This document shows positions 26,301-37,709 of a stretch of DNA of 64,000 bases, in pieces. The notes below the pieces were generated by a model. It saw only the letters and a list, made by a program, of their open reading frames with translations, was not told where the DNA came from and made no database searches. The stretch lies in contig JAOTOM010002893.1 in assembly GCA_034440615.1 (NCBI GenBank), positions 58,812 to 122,811 on the forward strand, in the 5' to 3' direction. Source of the stretch: Ashinkailepas kermadecensis (lineage: Eukaryota > Arthropoda > Thecostraca > Neolepadidae). A program made the translations under genes and the position numbers. How positions within the stretch are numbered: the first letter of the stretch is position 1; every line of letters begins with the position of its first letter.

Positions 26301-27381
26301 CGCCACGTTGTTTGAAGCACTTCTTTGGCACGGATACAGGGTTTGGGGAGGGGACTGCAAAAGCAGTGTTTCTGGACATTTTCCTGTCAGAACATTCATA
26401 GGTCACCTGACATAGGAACTCGGTTTCCTCTGGTTCAACTTTCTCAAATGGCAGGCCCTTGCGGCCCAGTCCGCACATGTCAGTAACCAGTAAGACAACC
26501 ACATGCGCGCTGGACGAGCTAAAAGTGCAGTGCAGTCGGGTCTCGGTGTGCTTCAGTCACAGACGCACTGCCGTGTGTTTACACAGTCACGCGCCGTGAA
26601 GCAGGCGTGCAAAGTTGAAGTCATTTAGGATGCGGTGCTTTCACCAATTTATATCACTAAAGGCACAAATAAAATGGTTATCCCCTGGGACCGATGGGCG
26701 CTGCATGACAACTGTAGTCGATGCGCCCCTAAACCCCAATAACCAACCAGCCAACCCCTGGGATCGAACTCGAGACCGCGGCATGCAAATCAAACGAGTG
26801 TGAGGTGTGTGGTTAGCTGCCAGCTCGCCGGAATGCTGTTGTTTATCACCTGGAATACAGACTGGGAGTGCTTGAGGATAAATATTGTGATGGAAGTTGG
26901 TCAATCTGAAACGGAAGAGTGACCTACCATGGTCGATGTGCCCTAAAACCCAAATCACTCACTGAAACTGAAGAGCAGATTTGGCTGATAATTATGGGAT
27001 TATAGCATGCAATGCTGATTGTAACGTAAGGAAGTGGTCGACGGGAAAATGCTGCCACCAACCTGTTTAAGCACAGTCGAAGCGCACGTCAAGAAGAATA
27101 TTTGGATGAAATTTAATAACAATGAAATTGAACACCACATCTGTTTCAGAGTGTAAAAATCAGAACAGGAAACGCTGCAATGAAAAGCTATGGTTTCTAA
27201 AGCGTGATCATCGGGTCGTTTAGATTAACCTTTGTAACATTTTTATGTTATATACTTCTGTATACTTATTAATTATTATGATGTATTTTTATACTATTTT
27301 TTTTATATATTTATATAATTTATATTACATATATTTATTATATTGCTATCATATTATATATTACTCATATATATCAATATA

Positions 27382-27454
<73 letters not shown>

Positions 27455-28390
27455 ATGTATATATATATATATATATTATTATACTTTTATAATATTTCTT
27501 TTATAACATATTTTATTGACATATATACGCGAGGATAGACTTGTCGGGAATCATCGTCACCCGTAATGAACCGGATTGTTTCCTTTGAATGGTTTGTATT
27601 GCCTCGTTGATGCATTTTATGTTATCGGTGCCCACTGGTGGATCAGTCGACCACAACAACACTGTCCCCGCCAACAGCTTCACTCGCGCTGACGCTTGCT
27701 CTCTACCTCCTCACCACCCTGACTGGTGTTCCTGCGGTATGTTCTCCAGCTCCCTGCGAGCCTCCAATGTGCCGCCCGCCCCTCTGACCTTGGTCTGCGG
27801 TGTTCAACAGACGACTGTGTAGCCCGCGCTCGCTGGGCCAGCAGAGCTCGGACGTGGAGGCGCTGGTGGCGGCGCGACTCGGCTGTGACGCGGACCACGT
27901 GCGCGCGCGCACCTCGGCCAGACCGCACCAGCTGCAGGCGCTGCCGGCCGACCGGTTCGAGACGGTGGTGGCGCTGCTCGAGGCGGAGGGCTACTCGCGG
28001 ACGGAGATGGCCGACGCCGTGCCGGACGTGTACCTGCGGCCACCGGCCAGACTGCGCCAGCGGCTGGCGCGGTGCCGCCGGCTGGGCTGGCGGCCGCCGC
28101 TCTACCTGCTGCACGCCAGCGCCGACCGGTTCGAGCGCTCGTTCGCCAGGTGGATCGGCGAACACACCGCGGAGGACGGGGCGGGTCACGTCGGCTCGGA
28201 CGGCCGGGAAGAGGCGGCCGACGGCCGGGGCGAAGTCGAATGTCACGGACGGGCAGCGGGTGGTAGTGCATGCGGTGGGGAAGTGGAAATGGACGTGGCC
28301 GGTGAGACAGGGTGTCGGGGATTGATAGCTGGTGGAGCTGGATGTAGCGAGGGATCGGTGGACGAGGCGGAGCATCGGGGTCGACGGTAA
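20391..28390 (+). CDS. mTERF-family protein, putative mitochondrial, five exons
   Basis: Exons 20391-20853, 22372-22535, 24427-24526, 26040-26190 and 27811-28390 join with matching phases (1, 0, 1, 2), all GT/AG, to give 485 aa ending TAA. mTERF proteins are helical-repeat proteins that bind mitochondrial DNA or RNA and affect transcription, replication or ribosome assembly. The N-terminus ([19 protein letters not shown]) is Arg-rich and lacks acid residues, as in mitochondrial presequences. The mTERF-like repeats are best seen after residue 230: [18 protein letters not shown], then [54 protein letters not shown] Gly-rich, acidic tail of about 75 residues is unusual. An alternative acceptor at 25877 is in phase with exon 2 and would skip exon 3. 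AATAAA occurs at 28527 and 28827. Family call fairly secure; paralogue unassigned. Confidence 0.72.
23142..23242 (+). mobile_element. SINE family 1, 5'-truncated copy with TSD
   Basis: TCTCACCTGTCGCTACTCTTC followed by the core and GTAAAACCAATAACTAAACC tail, flanked by AAGGTGGTATATT at 23129-23141 and 23243-23255. It lies in the second intron of the mTERF-type gene. Confidence 0.8.
24680..24728 (+). mobile_element. SINE family 3 tail fragment
   Basis: TATATGACCTATGCAGTCGAT followed by GCACCCTGAAGCCCAAATAACTAAC matches the short tail module repeated elsewhere in the window. Confidence 0.5.
24882..24990. repeat. Short tandem repeat, three units
   Basis: Three copies of a ~44-bp unit CAGGTCAAGCAATAAAG followed by ATAGCAAAAACTGAATAGCG, intronic. 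Confidence 0.8.
25220..25278 (+). mobile_element. SINE family 3 tail fragment
   Basis: CTATATGCCCATTGCAGTCG, ATGCGCC and AAACCCAAATAACTAACTAAC match the recurring tail module. Confidence 0.5.
26695..26754 (+). mobile_element. SINE family 3 fragment with TSD
   Basis: CTGCATGACAACTGTAGTCG then ATGCGCCCCTAAACCCCAAT and AACCAACC. It is flanked by CCCCTGGGACCGA (26682-26694) and CCCCTGGGATCGA (from 26755), a 13-bp near-perfect direct repeat, so the short fragment was itself inserted. Confidence 0.65.
27379..27452. repeat. TA microsatellite in AT-rich block
   Basis: A TA run of about 70 bases inside an AT-rich stretch from about 27230 to 27530, within the last intron of the mTERF-type gene. Confidence 0.9.
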
Positions 28391-29550
28391 GCCATCGGAG
28401 GAAGCAAGCAAAGAGAGGCCCGTGTGGGGAACCAGATGAGGTGTGAACAATTTGGCAGTTGAAACCGCCCTGAATGACTCCGGGGACGACTGGAACGTCT
28501 ACAGAAATTGTATAGGCGAAAACGAAAATAAAACAAGCCACGTGGAGAGGTGGACTAGACCGAGGCTTCGAGAAGACGGCGGCGTTGCGGAGAGAAGAAA
28601 TAGCACGGCATGGAGATGGCGATGCTTTAGTTGAGACGCTCCTAGAGCTGGACAGGGCGGTGCGGGCGCAGTAATGTACCGCGGTATTAACGCCCGACCT
28701 CGGAACTTGTGTCGTGGACCTACCCGCCGGGGCATGGTTGGCACCCATCGCTGCTTCATCCCATATTGAAAAATATCCGAGAAACCAAAAGCTGTGTGTG
28801 CTATGAGATGAATCCAATGATACCGGAATAAAACAAATCAGTCAACCAGTGTCCTATCAGAGCAGGTGAAAAGTCGAATACTCTGGAGCTTCGGTTATCG
28901 GCAAGTCCAACCTGATAATGCATCGACTTCTTTCAAGTCAAGTCTGCGGGCTTTGCAGGAGAGTGTAGGCGAGACGTGTACAAATCCGTTGATATCCCAG
29001 TCGGCCTCGTAACGTGCATGGGCGACAGACCAAGTCGGACTCTCGCAGATCGCAACGAGTGTGACGACGTAGCTTTCCCTAAACTCAACGTGCAAGCCTC
29101 ACGTTCCACATCCACCGACTGCACCCTTGCTCGGTCCACCCCTACTTCCTCACGCAACCAATTATTTCGAGATACCGACGTGGCTTACCCACGGGTTCCA
29201 GTGATAGCACCATCTGCGGCTCCACCGGATCCTACGGTCGAGATCCACCCGGGGATCCCGATTTGGGGCGCATGGTCGTTCAGGCCACACTGCGTCCAGA
29301 GACTCCTCGCCCAGCGTACGGGTGGGAGGACCGTCACATAGAGCGACACCACCATCACCAGCTTCACGCGCCAGCCCTGCAACCACCGCAGAGACTGGGA
29401 GGGTGATCGGCCCGCCTCCTATACCACGCCGTGGTGTTGAGAAAGCGGCGCGCTGGGCTTCCCCGCGGCCGGACGTAAGCGGCCACACCCGTGGACACCA
29501 TCACCGCCGGGCGGGGAAGTCCCAAACCTCGTCCGAAATCATCGGTCATC
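28391..29550. other. 3' flank of mTERF-type gene; no other gene seen
   Basis: Moderately GC-rich sequence with two AATAAA signals (28527, 28827) that could end the upstream transcript. Long open frames on the minus strand across 27680-28817 are shadows of the GC-rich last exon and its flank, with Pro/Arg-rich translations lacking motifs. Confidence 0.4.
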
Positions 29551-29557
29551 CAACCTT

Positions 29558-29668
29558 GTCGTGGGTGCTGTATGGCCAACGCAGATAACCAACCAAAAAG
29601 TTTGCAGATGACCCCTTGCAGTCTGCTGTATGACCAACGCAGTCGATGCGCCCGTAAGCCCAAATAAC
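29558..29668 (+). mobile_element. SINE family 3 tail fragments, two in tandem
   Basis: GTGCTGTATGGCCAACGCAG and, about 65 bases on, CTGTATGACCAACGCAGTCG followed by ATGCGCCCGTAAGCCCAAAT and AACCAAG, matching the recurring tail module. Confidence 0.55.
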
Positions 29669-29704
29669 CAAGCAGTCACCAACAGTAAAATGAGCGCTGA
29701 ACGG

Positions 29705-29823
29705 CTCGTCTCACAATCGAAAGATTGTGGGTTCGAGTCTCACCTGTCGCTACTCTTCGCCCGCGACCAATTGGCGACGCTATATGACTCAATGGTCGAC
29801 GTGTCGTAAAACCAATAACCAGC
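29705..29823 (+). mobile_element. SINE family 1, 5'-truncated copy with TSD
   Basis: Begins CTCGTCTCACAATCGAAAG (anticodon arm of the tRNA-like head), then the B box GGGTTCGAGTC, the core and TCGTAAAACCAATAACCAG. It is flanked by GAGCGCTGAACGG at 29692-29704 and 29824-29836. Confidence 0.85.
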
Positions 29824-30169
29824 GAGCGCTGAACGGCCATGTAAACGCGCCCGACGGCGGAAGTAATCAATCCCGAAATTACCGCCGAATCTGAACTTGA
29901 CCTCCTTTGACACGGTCGCCGGTGGACCAACACAGTCTGAGGGTGTCTAAGCACACCTATGTCAATCAAATGAGCACATTAGTACACAGCAAAAACTAAC
30001 GTGACAGTTGAAAATTGCACGAAACATGCTTAAAGCAATGACGTCATAACTTGGCGACTCAATAGGACGTACCAAAAATTGTCCGCGCCCTGTCTCGGCG
30101 CGCTGTAGGGCGCCCTTTTCTGCCGATTGCGTATACACGGCTTGGGGCGGCACCCGTGTCTTCGGATGG

Positions 30170-30755
30170 CAATGGTTAAGGGAACGATAACCTCACACCT
30201 CGCGAGGGACAACAGGCCGATTGTCGCCGATTGCTGCGGTTAAGGGAAGGATATTCTCCCACCACCGCGAGGGACAGCAGGCCGATTGCCGCCGATTGCT
30301 GCGGTTAAGGGAAGGATATTCTCCCACCACCGCGAGGGACAGCAGGACGATTGTCGCCGATTGCTGCGGTTAAGGGAAGGATATTCTCCCACCACCGCGA
30401 GGGACAGCAGGCCGATTGCCGCCGATTGCTGCGGTTAAGGGAAGGATATTCTCCCACCACCGCGAGGGACAGCAGGCCGATTGCCGCCGATTGCTGCGGT
30501 TAAGGGAAGGATATTCTCCCACCACCGCGAGGGACAGCAGGACGATTGTCGCCGATTGCTGCGGTTAAGGGAAGGATATTCTCCCACCACCGCGAGGGAC
30601 AGCAGGCCGATTGCCGCCGATTGCTGCGGTTAAGGGAAGGATATTCTCCCACCACCGCGAGGGACAGCAGGCCGATTGTCGCCGATTGCTGCGGTTAAGG
30701 GAAGGATATTCTCCCACCACCGCGAGGGACAGCAGGCCGATTGTCGCCGATGGCC
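30170..30755. repeat. 65-bp satellite array, about nine copies
   Basis: Units start GATTGCTGCGGTTAAGGGA at 30229 and then every 65 bases (30294, 30359 and so on to 30684), with a diverged first unit before and a partial unit after. Copies are nearly identical. Variants at GCCGATTGTC, GCCGATTGCC and GACGATTGTC mark subtypes arranged partly in threes. There are no unique spacers between units, so this is not a CRISPR. Confidence 0.95.
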
Positions 30756-31482
30756 GCGAGCAGTGGCGTGCTACACCACGTCGGTTTGTGTTTGCATGAT
30801 GAATGAACATGCGTGGAGTCCATGCCCGTCGTGTGATCTACGTGTGCCGTGTGGTATTCACACATTGGAAGACACTGTGTGACGAGAGAAAGCAGCCGAC
30901 AGGTATGATGTGACGGGTTGCCGGTCGCCGTCAGGCCAGACAACGCATTCGACAGCTGATCATAACCGGTAACCGGACACTACTAACCTGACTACAGCTG
31001 GCACGGTGCTGAACAGGATAAATTAATGTTATTCCCTAATACAAGCGGCTAACGACATACTCGTCCCGTCTGGATTATATAGCTGCACATGACCAGTAGT
31101 GACCAGCCTCAACCACCCGGGCACGATAATGAAAGCGTGTATTTACCACCATTCGTGAATCACAAATAGGAACTGTTCGTTAACAGATCGAAGCAATTAC
31201 AATTATCACCCTAAACAGGTAATGGGGGGGTGTATCACATATTGTGCCGCGTTGATCACTGTGAATGTTCTGCTGTCAACCATTAGCCAGAAACACTCAC
31301 TGAGGTGCCAGTCGCACCCTCGCAAATTAGTAAAGGGTAGAACATCATACGGAATGGTGAAAACTAAACTATTGCGGACGTTCTTGGCAGCTTCCACAGA
31401 GGAAGCCGAGAAAGAAATCAAGTGCACTTCTCGTAAGCTGGCATGGCCGGCATGGAAGGACATCCTGACAACGCAAAACCAT

Positions 31483-31803
31483 TCACTGGGCATATCCCAC
31501 CATTTCAGTGGCCAGGTAGCTCTTCTTAGTGGCCAAATCGTGATAGCCTATAGGTCCTCTTTCACAATCCGCACACACCAAAAACTTTTTGTTTTCCACG
31601 GTTTTGCTGAAGCCAATGTTGTAGAATGTATACATGTCGTCCACTTGCCACCACCGGTTCACGGAGCGGGTGTCATCACCACCTCCGGGCAGATTTCCTT
31701 CAAACTCTGACAGCTTCCCATCGCCAGCCAGGAGGATTTTGCACGGACAGTGCAGACATACGGCATTGGACGCATTCTTCCCATCTGTTGAAGCAGCAGA
31801 CAT
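31483..31803 (-). CDS. RABIF: RABIF/MSS4 homologue (guanine nucleotide-releasing Rab factor)
   Basis: An uninterrupted 106-codon frame encodes a small Mss4-type protein. MSS4/RABIF binds exocytic Rab GTPases in their nucleotide-free state, promotes GDP release and acts as a holdase-like chaperone for them. The zinc-binding pairs are present: CLHC (Cys16, Cys19) and CADC (Cys77, Cys80). The family hallmarks WWQVDDMYTFYNIGFSK and FLVCADCERGPIGYH are clear. Human MSS4 is 123 aa, so this is slightly short, mainly at the N-terminus. I chose the ATG at 31803. Upstream on the minus strand, GATTCTGTTGCAG ending at 31820 looks like a splice acceptor, suggesting a 5' UTR intron. The coding region has no introns. 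Confidence 0.85.
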   Translation of the reverse strand: MSAASTDGKNASNAVCLHCPCKILLAGDGKLSEFEGNLPGGGDDTRSVNRWWQVDDMYTFYNIGFSKTVENKKFLVCADCERGPIGYHDLATKKSYLATEMVGYAQ

Positions 31804-31869
31804 CTTCAGTGTATTCAATCTGCAACAGAATCAACTGTCACGATAAGACATTTATAAATGCTTCACGAA

Positions 31870-33500
31870 AGTTGGTAAAACGCACCATTTACTGAGCTCG
31901 GAATGGATGTGAGCTGACGTCTGCACGTGCACCCTCTGGGTACAGGTGTTCCCAAAATCAGAAATGTAGGTGGAGAACGTAGCATACCCGGGGAAATACA
32001 TGCATTTGAAGTTACATGCACCACATCTGATATACACCTTTCACTTCACACATTTTGCAATATTTGTCAATGGCTACAATGCAACACCTAATATAAACAT
32101 AACCAATGGAACCATCTTTAGATTTATGTACGTCTGGAAGCACTTATTTGGCACATTATGATTCATCATGAAATCTCGTACATTTGACTTTACATCTTGC
32201 ATATTATAATTGCGACATATTAATTTACTTCTGACGCCCAATCAGTAAACTTAGACACACTGCTGGGTGCGACCGATCAACCCGCGAACAGTTTTCAATC
32301 AAGGACAGCATTATCGGTACCTTTGTCACAGGCCAATTCATTTTGTCGTCAAATGCCGCAAACTAAAACTGGTAATCGAATTGAAGTATCTAAATGAGCC
32401 AACTTATTTTCCTCCAAAAGTATTGCAACAAACTCCACGGTATGGTTCGTGATCGTAACCAGTATCCACTTTCAATCTCTAGCAGTTTTGGACCACGTGT
32501 ATTCAATGTAGAAGTTAGCAAATGATTCCGTAGCAGATTCAGCACCCTAGCACAAATTCGGTGCGCATTCGGCATCAAATTCCGGAAGTTCTGGAGCAGA
32601 TTCAGCAGACGCTCAAAGAAGACATTCGGTGAAGTGTAGGTGGTGATGACGCATTGGGGTCTATTAATGAGGTATGGGGCTTCTTTCGTGGTGCCCAGCG
32701 GACTATCAGATGTTCCCAAACTGCTTTCACCAAAACTGAACTCAGCAGACAATTAGCACACACTCAGAGGGTTGTGAAATCAGCGTGTACATGGTAATGC
32801 TCAAGCAACCTAAAAATTATGCCTATGGACACATTGAGGAAGTGTTTTCTTTTAGCACGAGGGAACACTCCAAGATGTTCCCAAGCCACCATCATCAGAT
32901 TGCACTCAGTAGACACTTGACGCACAATCAGGTGATTGTGAAATTGTTAGAAGTGGATATGGTAATGCCCAAGGAACCCAACAAATAATGCATTAATGAA
33001 GTCTGGGGTTTTTTCCGACATCTACGGGACTAACCATGTTACCAAGCTGCATAAGCTTCCCACAGTCACTGAATACACACAAAGTGTTTGCTGGGTTGAA
33101 CAAGATGAGGACAGCTTGGGAACATCCTACAGAGTACCCTGGACTTCACAAAAGAAATGCCACATTTCATTAATGAGCCTGTAGTTATTTGCTATAGTTT
33201 CGAGCATTGCCATACACACTTTAATTGTTATACACACCTGAATGCATGCCAAACAGTGATAAAATATTTGGGAAACATGGTGGAATACGCCCCTTCCTGA
33301 ATGCTCAATCAACATCCTTCCCAAAGAAGCACTGGCATAGACATTCTTGGTGTCTGCTAAGTGTAGCATGATTACAACTTAGGAACATCTTGGAGTCCCA
33401 TGGGATAATCAAAGAAACTCCACCCTCCATTAGTTAGTTAGTCATGTGGCACCCATAAATCAACCCTCCATACATGGATCCTAGGTGTTGGGTCCCTGGG
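31870..33500. other. No gene seen; possible 5' region of the RABIF-like gene
   Basis: AT-rich sequence upstream of the minus-strand RABIF-like ORF. It may contain a non-coding first exon and promoter, but I cannot place them. No other supported coding sequence. Confidence 0.35.
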
Positions 33501-33505
33501 TATCA

Positions 33506-33507
<2 letters not shown>

Positions 33508-33572
<65 letters not shown>
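33508..33572. repeat. TA microsatellite
   Basis: A run of about 60 bases of alternating T and A. Confidence 0.95.
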
Positions 33573-33575
<3 letters not shown>

Positions 33576-33579
33576 GATT

Positions 33580-35780
33580 CTACAACCTGTGAGCATGAAC
33601 CAAGGGTCTGCTGAATGTAATCTGATGTCAGCTTGATAATATCTTGGATAATACTGCAGATCTCAAAAAAGAAACTCCAGACTTAATACCTGGGCCCCTA
33701 TGCATCACTACTAGTCTATACTTTGTCCAACCCCTTGTTTCCATTTCTGTTGATTCTGCACCAGAACCTTCTAACAGCAGCCTCCAAACTGCAAAAACAC
33801 AGCAGCAGTCCATACCAGAATGCCAAATGACGTCCTTTGTATTTGTGGTGTGTGGCCAAATTGTGAAATAACCTGACCCACTCTCATGTCCAAGCAAAGT
33901 TGATGAACAGTTTGGATCCACATCAGGGGTGGATCCAGGAAACCTCATTGGGAGGTGTGGCTATATTTCCTGGAGGGGACAACTTGGGCAGAAAAATGTT
34001 GAGTAAGGGAGAAGCCTACTGAAGGCATACCTTTTTCATCAATGAGGCACCTTTTCTTCCAAGAATGCCTTTTTGGCTGAAAATCCATTGAGAAGAGGGG
34101 GATGGGTGGGGGGGGGGAGGGTGCACTCAAGCATTCCTGAAGGGGCTCCTTTCCCTGTTGGAAGGGCACCACCAGAGTGGAAACTTACTTTCCGGGTTGG
34201 GAGTCGGAGTGCATACCGATTTCTTCCGGAGTACATTTTCATGGACATTATTTTTTTATGCATGGAATCTGTTTACCAGTAACCAACTGGAAAAAAAACC
34301 TAAATCAGTACCTACATAATATGCATCAGTAATATCATTCTCATTTTGGGTCAAATCAAATGCCAAAACATACAAACAAAGAAGTGAACAATGGATGGCA
34401 CCGCCCGGCAGTGACCCGTAATAATCGGCACTGTTTCGTTTCTTATAACTCACAGGAGAAATGCGTTTTCCTTTCACTGTTGGTCTCAGCACATGTTCTT
34501 GCCACCTCCAATACTGGTATCTGCTCTTGATCCACTTGTTTCAGAGTCTATTCTAAGCCAACGTCACTAAGTCCATTTTGACAACATTAGAAAACATTCT
34601 TGAAAATACTAGAAAAAAGGAAAATTGAATGGCAAATTAGAAAACTTCAAAGCAAATGATCACCTAGCATACCTTCAGAGCAGTGGCAGGCAAAACAATA
34701 ATGTGCAATTTCCATACTCATGCATTCTTTCAGTGTCACTGTTATGCAAGCATAGACGCAGGAAAATAATTGAATCACAAAGCATCACCGGGAGGTGGAA
34801 GTTCATTAATAATCTCAGCTCCATGACATTCAACACCAATATTTGTAATGTGTTTAGCACTTCAAATAGTATTCCAAATTATGGCAAATCCAGAGGGAAC
34901 AGTCAGAGTGTCAAATTGTCATGCTCTAAATCATATGAAATTAACCCAAGACAGCATAGGCATGCCAGGACACTGTGCTGGCAGAGATTAAGAATCATGC
35001 ACCACTGTGTGGTTTTAACCCAATAAAACCATGGCTAAAGCTGGCTGGATAAAGCTAGCAAAACTCCAATATGTTTTTTGTCTGATCATCTATGTTCATG
35101 GTGTGTCAAGTGAATGTTGGGATACCAATTTTAATAATGCTGATGAATTTACAGAACTGGTTACTAAATACATTAATCTCACCTGGATATATCACCCTTT
35201 TAACTAATTTTTGGAGAGCAGGCTAAACAGGCTATGCAAACTTGGGAAAAACTCCACCTACTTGAAAATCAACTCTGATGGCTACTTGCAATACACCAGT
35301 TAATTTCCTTCCCAATGTTCCATTGTATGAATCTCCCATGGGTGATGATTGAAGATCTTAGCATTTCCATCACTTTGCATCAACATTACATACATACCTA
35401 CCTACTAGTAATGGCTTTAGAAATGGCACAAACATTAAGAGGATACAAATACACAAACTTGAAAACTTGCTGTCTGGTGGACATGAGTGTTGCATGACAA
35501 CAACATTCATTTATTTCAGGACCAACTAGCTATGATACATTTGGCATGTGCCTGAAGTAAACAATTAAAAAGAAAACATGGTCATTATCTAAGCCAAACC
35601 ACTTCGCAATTTGTGGTGATGGAGTGCTGCTATAGAAGTTTCCACAGGCACTGTGGAAAGTCAGCATGGTATTATCCAGGACATTTGTGTTTCGGTGCAG
35701 TATGTGTATCCCAATATCACCTAAGCATTGCAGACCATTGGTGCAGACCAACTCCACATCGCTTTGGTAACGATTTGGAA
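33580..35780. other. No gene seen
   Basis: AT-rich sequence with short open frames on both strands and no recognised motif. GGGTGGATCCAGGAA at about 33926 resembles the GGGTCGGATCCAGGAA phrase near 1105, suggesting a dispersed repeat fragment. Confidence 0.4.
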
Positions 35781-35789
35781 GAAACCTCA

Positions 35790-37310
35790 CAGGGCAATGT
35801 TACCAAGGAGGCATCAATAAGTATATTCTTGCAGAATATAAAACCTAATAAAGCTTCTGGACCAGATGATATATATGCTAGGGTCTTAGTAGAGTGTGCT
35901 AAAGCTTTAGCAGTTCCTCTAGGTATACTTTTCAGGCGGTCTATGGAATACTCTGAAGTGCCTGAAGATTGGAGAAATGCAAATGTAGTTCCAATTTTCA
36001 AAAAGGGAAGTATGAAGTGTGTAGGGAACGACAGGCCAGTCAGTTTGACCTCAATAGCTTGCAAGGTACTATAAAAACTGGTTAAACAGAATGTTCAGAT
36101 TCATCTTGATAGGCACAATCTTTTAAGGGATACTCAACATGGATTTCGATCTCGAAGGTCTTGTTTAACTAACCTTTTGGAGTTCATGGAGTATGTTACT
36201 AAAGAAGTAGACAATCAAAACAGGATGGATGTTGTGTACTTGGACTTTAGCAAAGCTTTTGATAAAGTTCCACATAGGAGGCTAATTCATCAACTACAGC
36301 AACATGGGATTGTTGGAAAAGTTCTAGGTTGGATTGAAGCATGGTTGAGGGGAAGGAAACAAAGGGTAATGTTAAATGGATGTAAATCTGATTGGAAAGA
36401 TGTTCTGAGTACCACAGGGCTCTGTTCTAGGGCCACTTCTCTTTATCATCTTTGTAAATAACATTGAGGTAGGGCTGAGGAATAGAGTGTTCAAATTTGC
36501 TGATGACATCAAACTGGTAGGAGTGGCAAACAGTTGTGATCAATCTAGTAATATTCAACTAGACTTGGAGGACCTAAAAAAGTGGGCTGATCAATGGCAG
36601 ATGTCTTTTAACTATGACAAGTGTAAGGTTATGCATCTGGGGTCTGGAGGTGAGACTTTCAGTTATACAATGGGAGGGAGGGAACTGGATGTTATTGAAG
36701 AGGAAAGGGACTTAGGTGTGTTGGTTTCAAATGACCTTAAAGCAGAGAAACAATGTAGCTCAGCTAGGAACAGGGCACTCAGAATGCTGGGACTCATTAA
36801 TAGAAGTGTGATGTATAAGAGCAAGGAAGTCATGAAAAAACTGTACTTAGCATATGTGCGACCCCACTTGGAATATTCTGTGCAAGCTTGGAGCCCCTAC
36901 CTAGAAAAAGATATAGACAAGTTAGAAAGAGTGCAACGCAAAGCAACTAAACTCATCAGTGGACTAGGTAGCTTAGAATATGGAGAAAGGCTTGTGGCAT
37001 TAGATATGTACTCACTCAAGTATAGGAGATTAAGGGGGGACATGATTGAAATGTACAAAATTGTTAAAGGACCAGATCAGGTCAATTTAAATGGTGCTCT
37101 TCAGTTTAAAGTATCACATAGGGGTCACCAACTCAGGTTAGACAAGTTGAGGTGTAGGACAGTTAAGCGACAGCAGGTCTTCAGTCAAAGGGTTGTTGAT
37201 CAGTGGAATGGGCTGCCTGCTGATGTTGTGGGGAGTTCCTCATTGAATGTATTTAAAAGTAGGGTGGACAAATTTTTTAGGCAGGAAAATCTTGTTTTTG
37301 ATTTCTAATT
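35790..37310 (+). mobile_element. CR1-like LINE, nearly complete reverse transcriptase, few breaks
   Basis: Reverse-transcriptase blocks appear in order: KPNKASGPDDIYARVL, PEDWRNANVVPIFKKG, DRPVSLTSIACKVL, then TQHGFRSRRSCLTNLL, VVYLDFSKAFDKVPHRRL, a shifted VPQGSVLGPLLFIIFVN, FKFADDIKLVG (FADD catalytic box) and the thumb/C-terminal part LGVLVSNDLK, RALRMLGLINRS, LYLAYVRPHLEYSVQAW. The last ORF (36487-37308) ends with the FFRQENLV-type tail typical of CR1 elements. Breaks are a TAA at about 36072 and a small deletion near 36408 that shifts the frame. It is younger-looking than the copy at 14514. The 5' part, including the endonuclease, is absent. Confidence 0.9.
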
Positions 37311-37709
37311 TGGATGGAGGGGATAATATTTATGTTAAATGTGCATGGCACAGACCACTTTAAGCAGGGGCTATGGTAGCACAATGGGTATGATGGGAGG
37401 AGCTTGCAATTGTTGAGGGTGTTATGCAATAGCAAGTGGATGATGCTAGATAGGCTGGGATATATAGCTTCCTAGGAACTTGGGATTAGGGATTGATTGG
37501 GGTGAGAATATGTACATTTCTAGTACCTTTTCTAGATAGGCTTAACCCAGATGGGCCCCTGTGGCTCTTATTAAGCCTTAACACTTTATGACTTTAATAC
37601 TCAATTATCATCATGGAAAGCTAGGACATTTTTAGACATTAGGTAGACATTGCATTACTCATGAACACTATATTTTGAGTGATGCAAACCTAAAAAGGCT
37701 GGTAAATAT

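Noticed and set aside
27804..28817. 337- and 256-codon minus-strand open frames over the last mTERF-type exon
   Set aside because: Antisense shadows of GC-rich codons; the plus-strand frame has matching intron phase and family motifs.
30170..30755. CRISPR-like regular array
   Set aside because: Whole 65-bp units repeat head to tail with no unique spacers, and the window is eukaryotic; it is a satellite.
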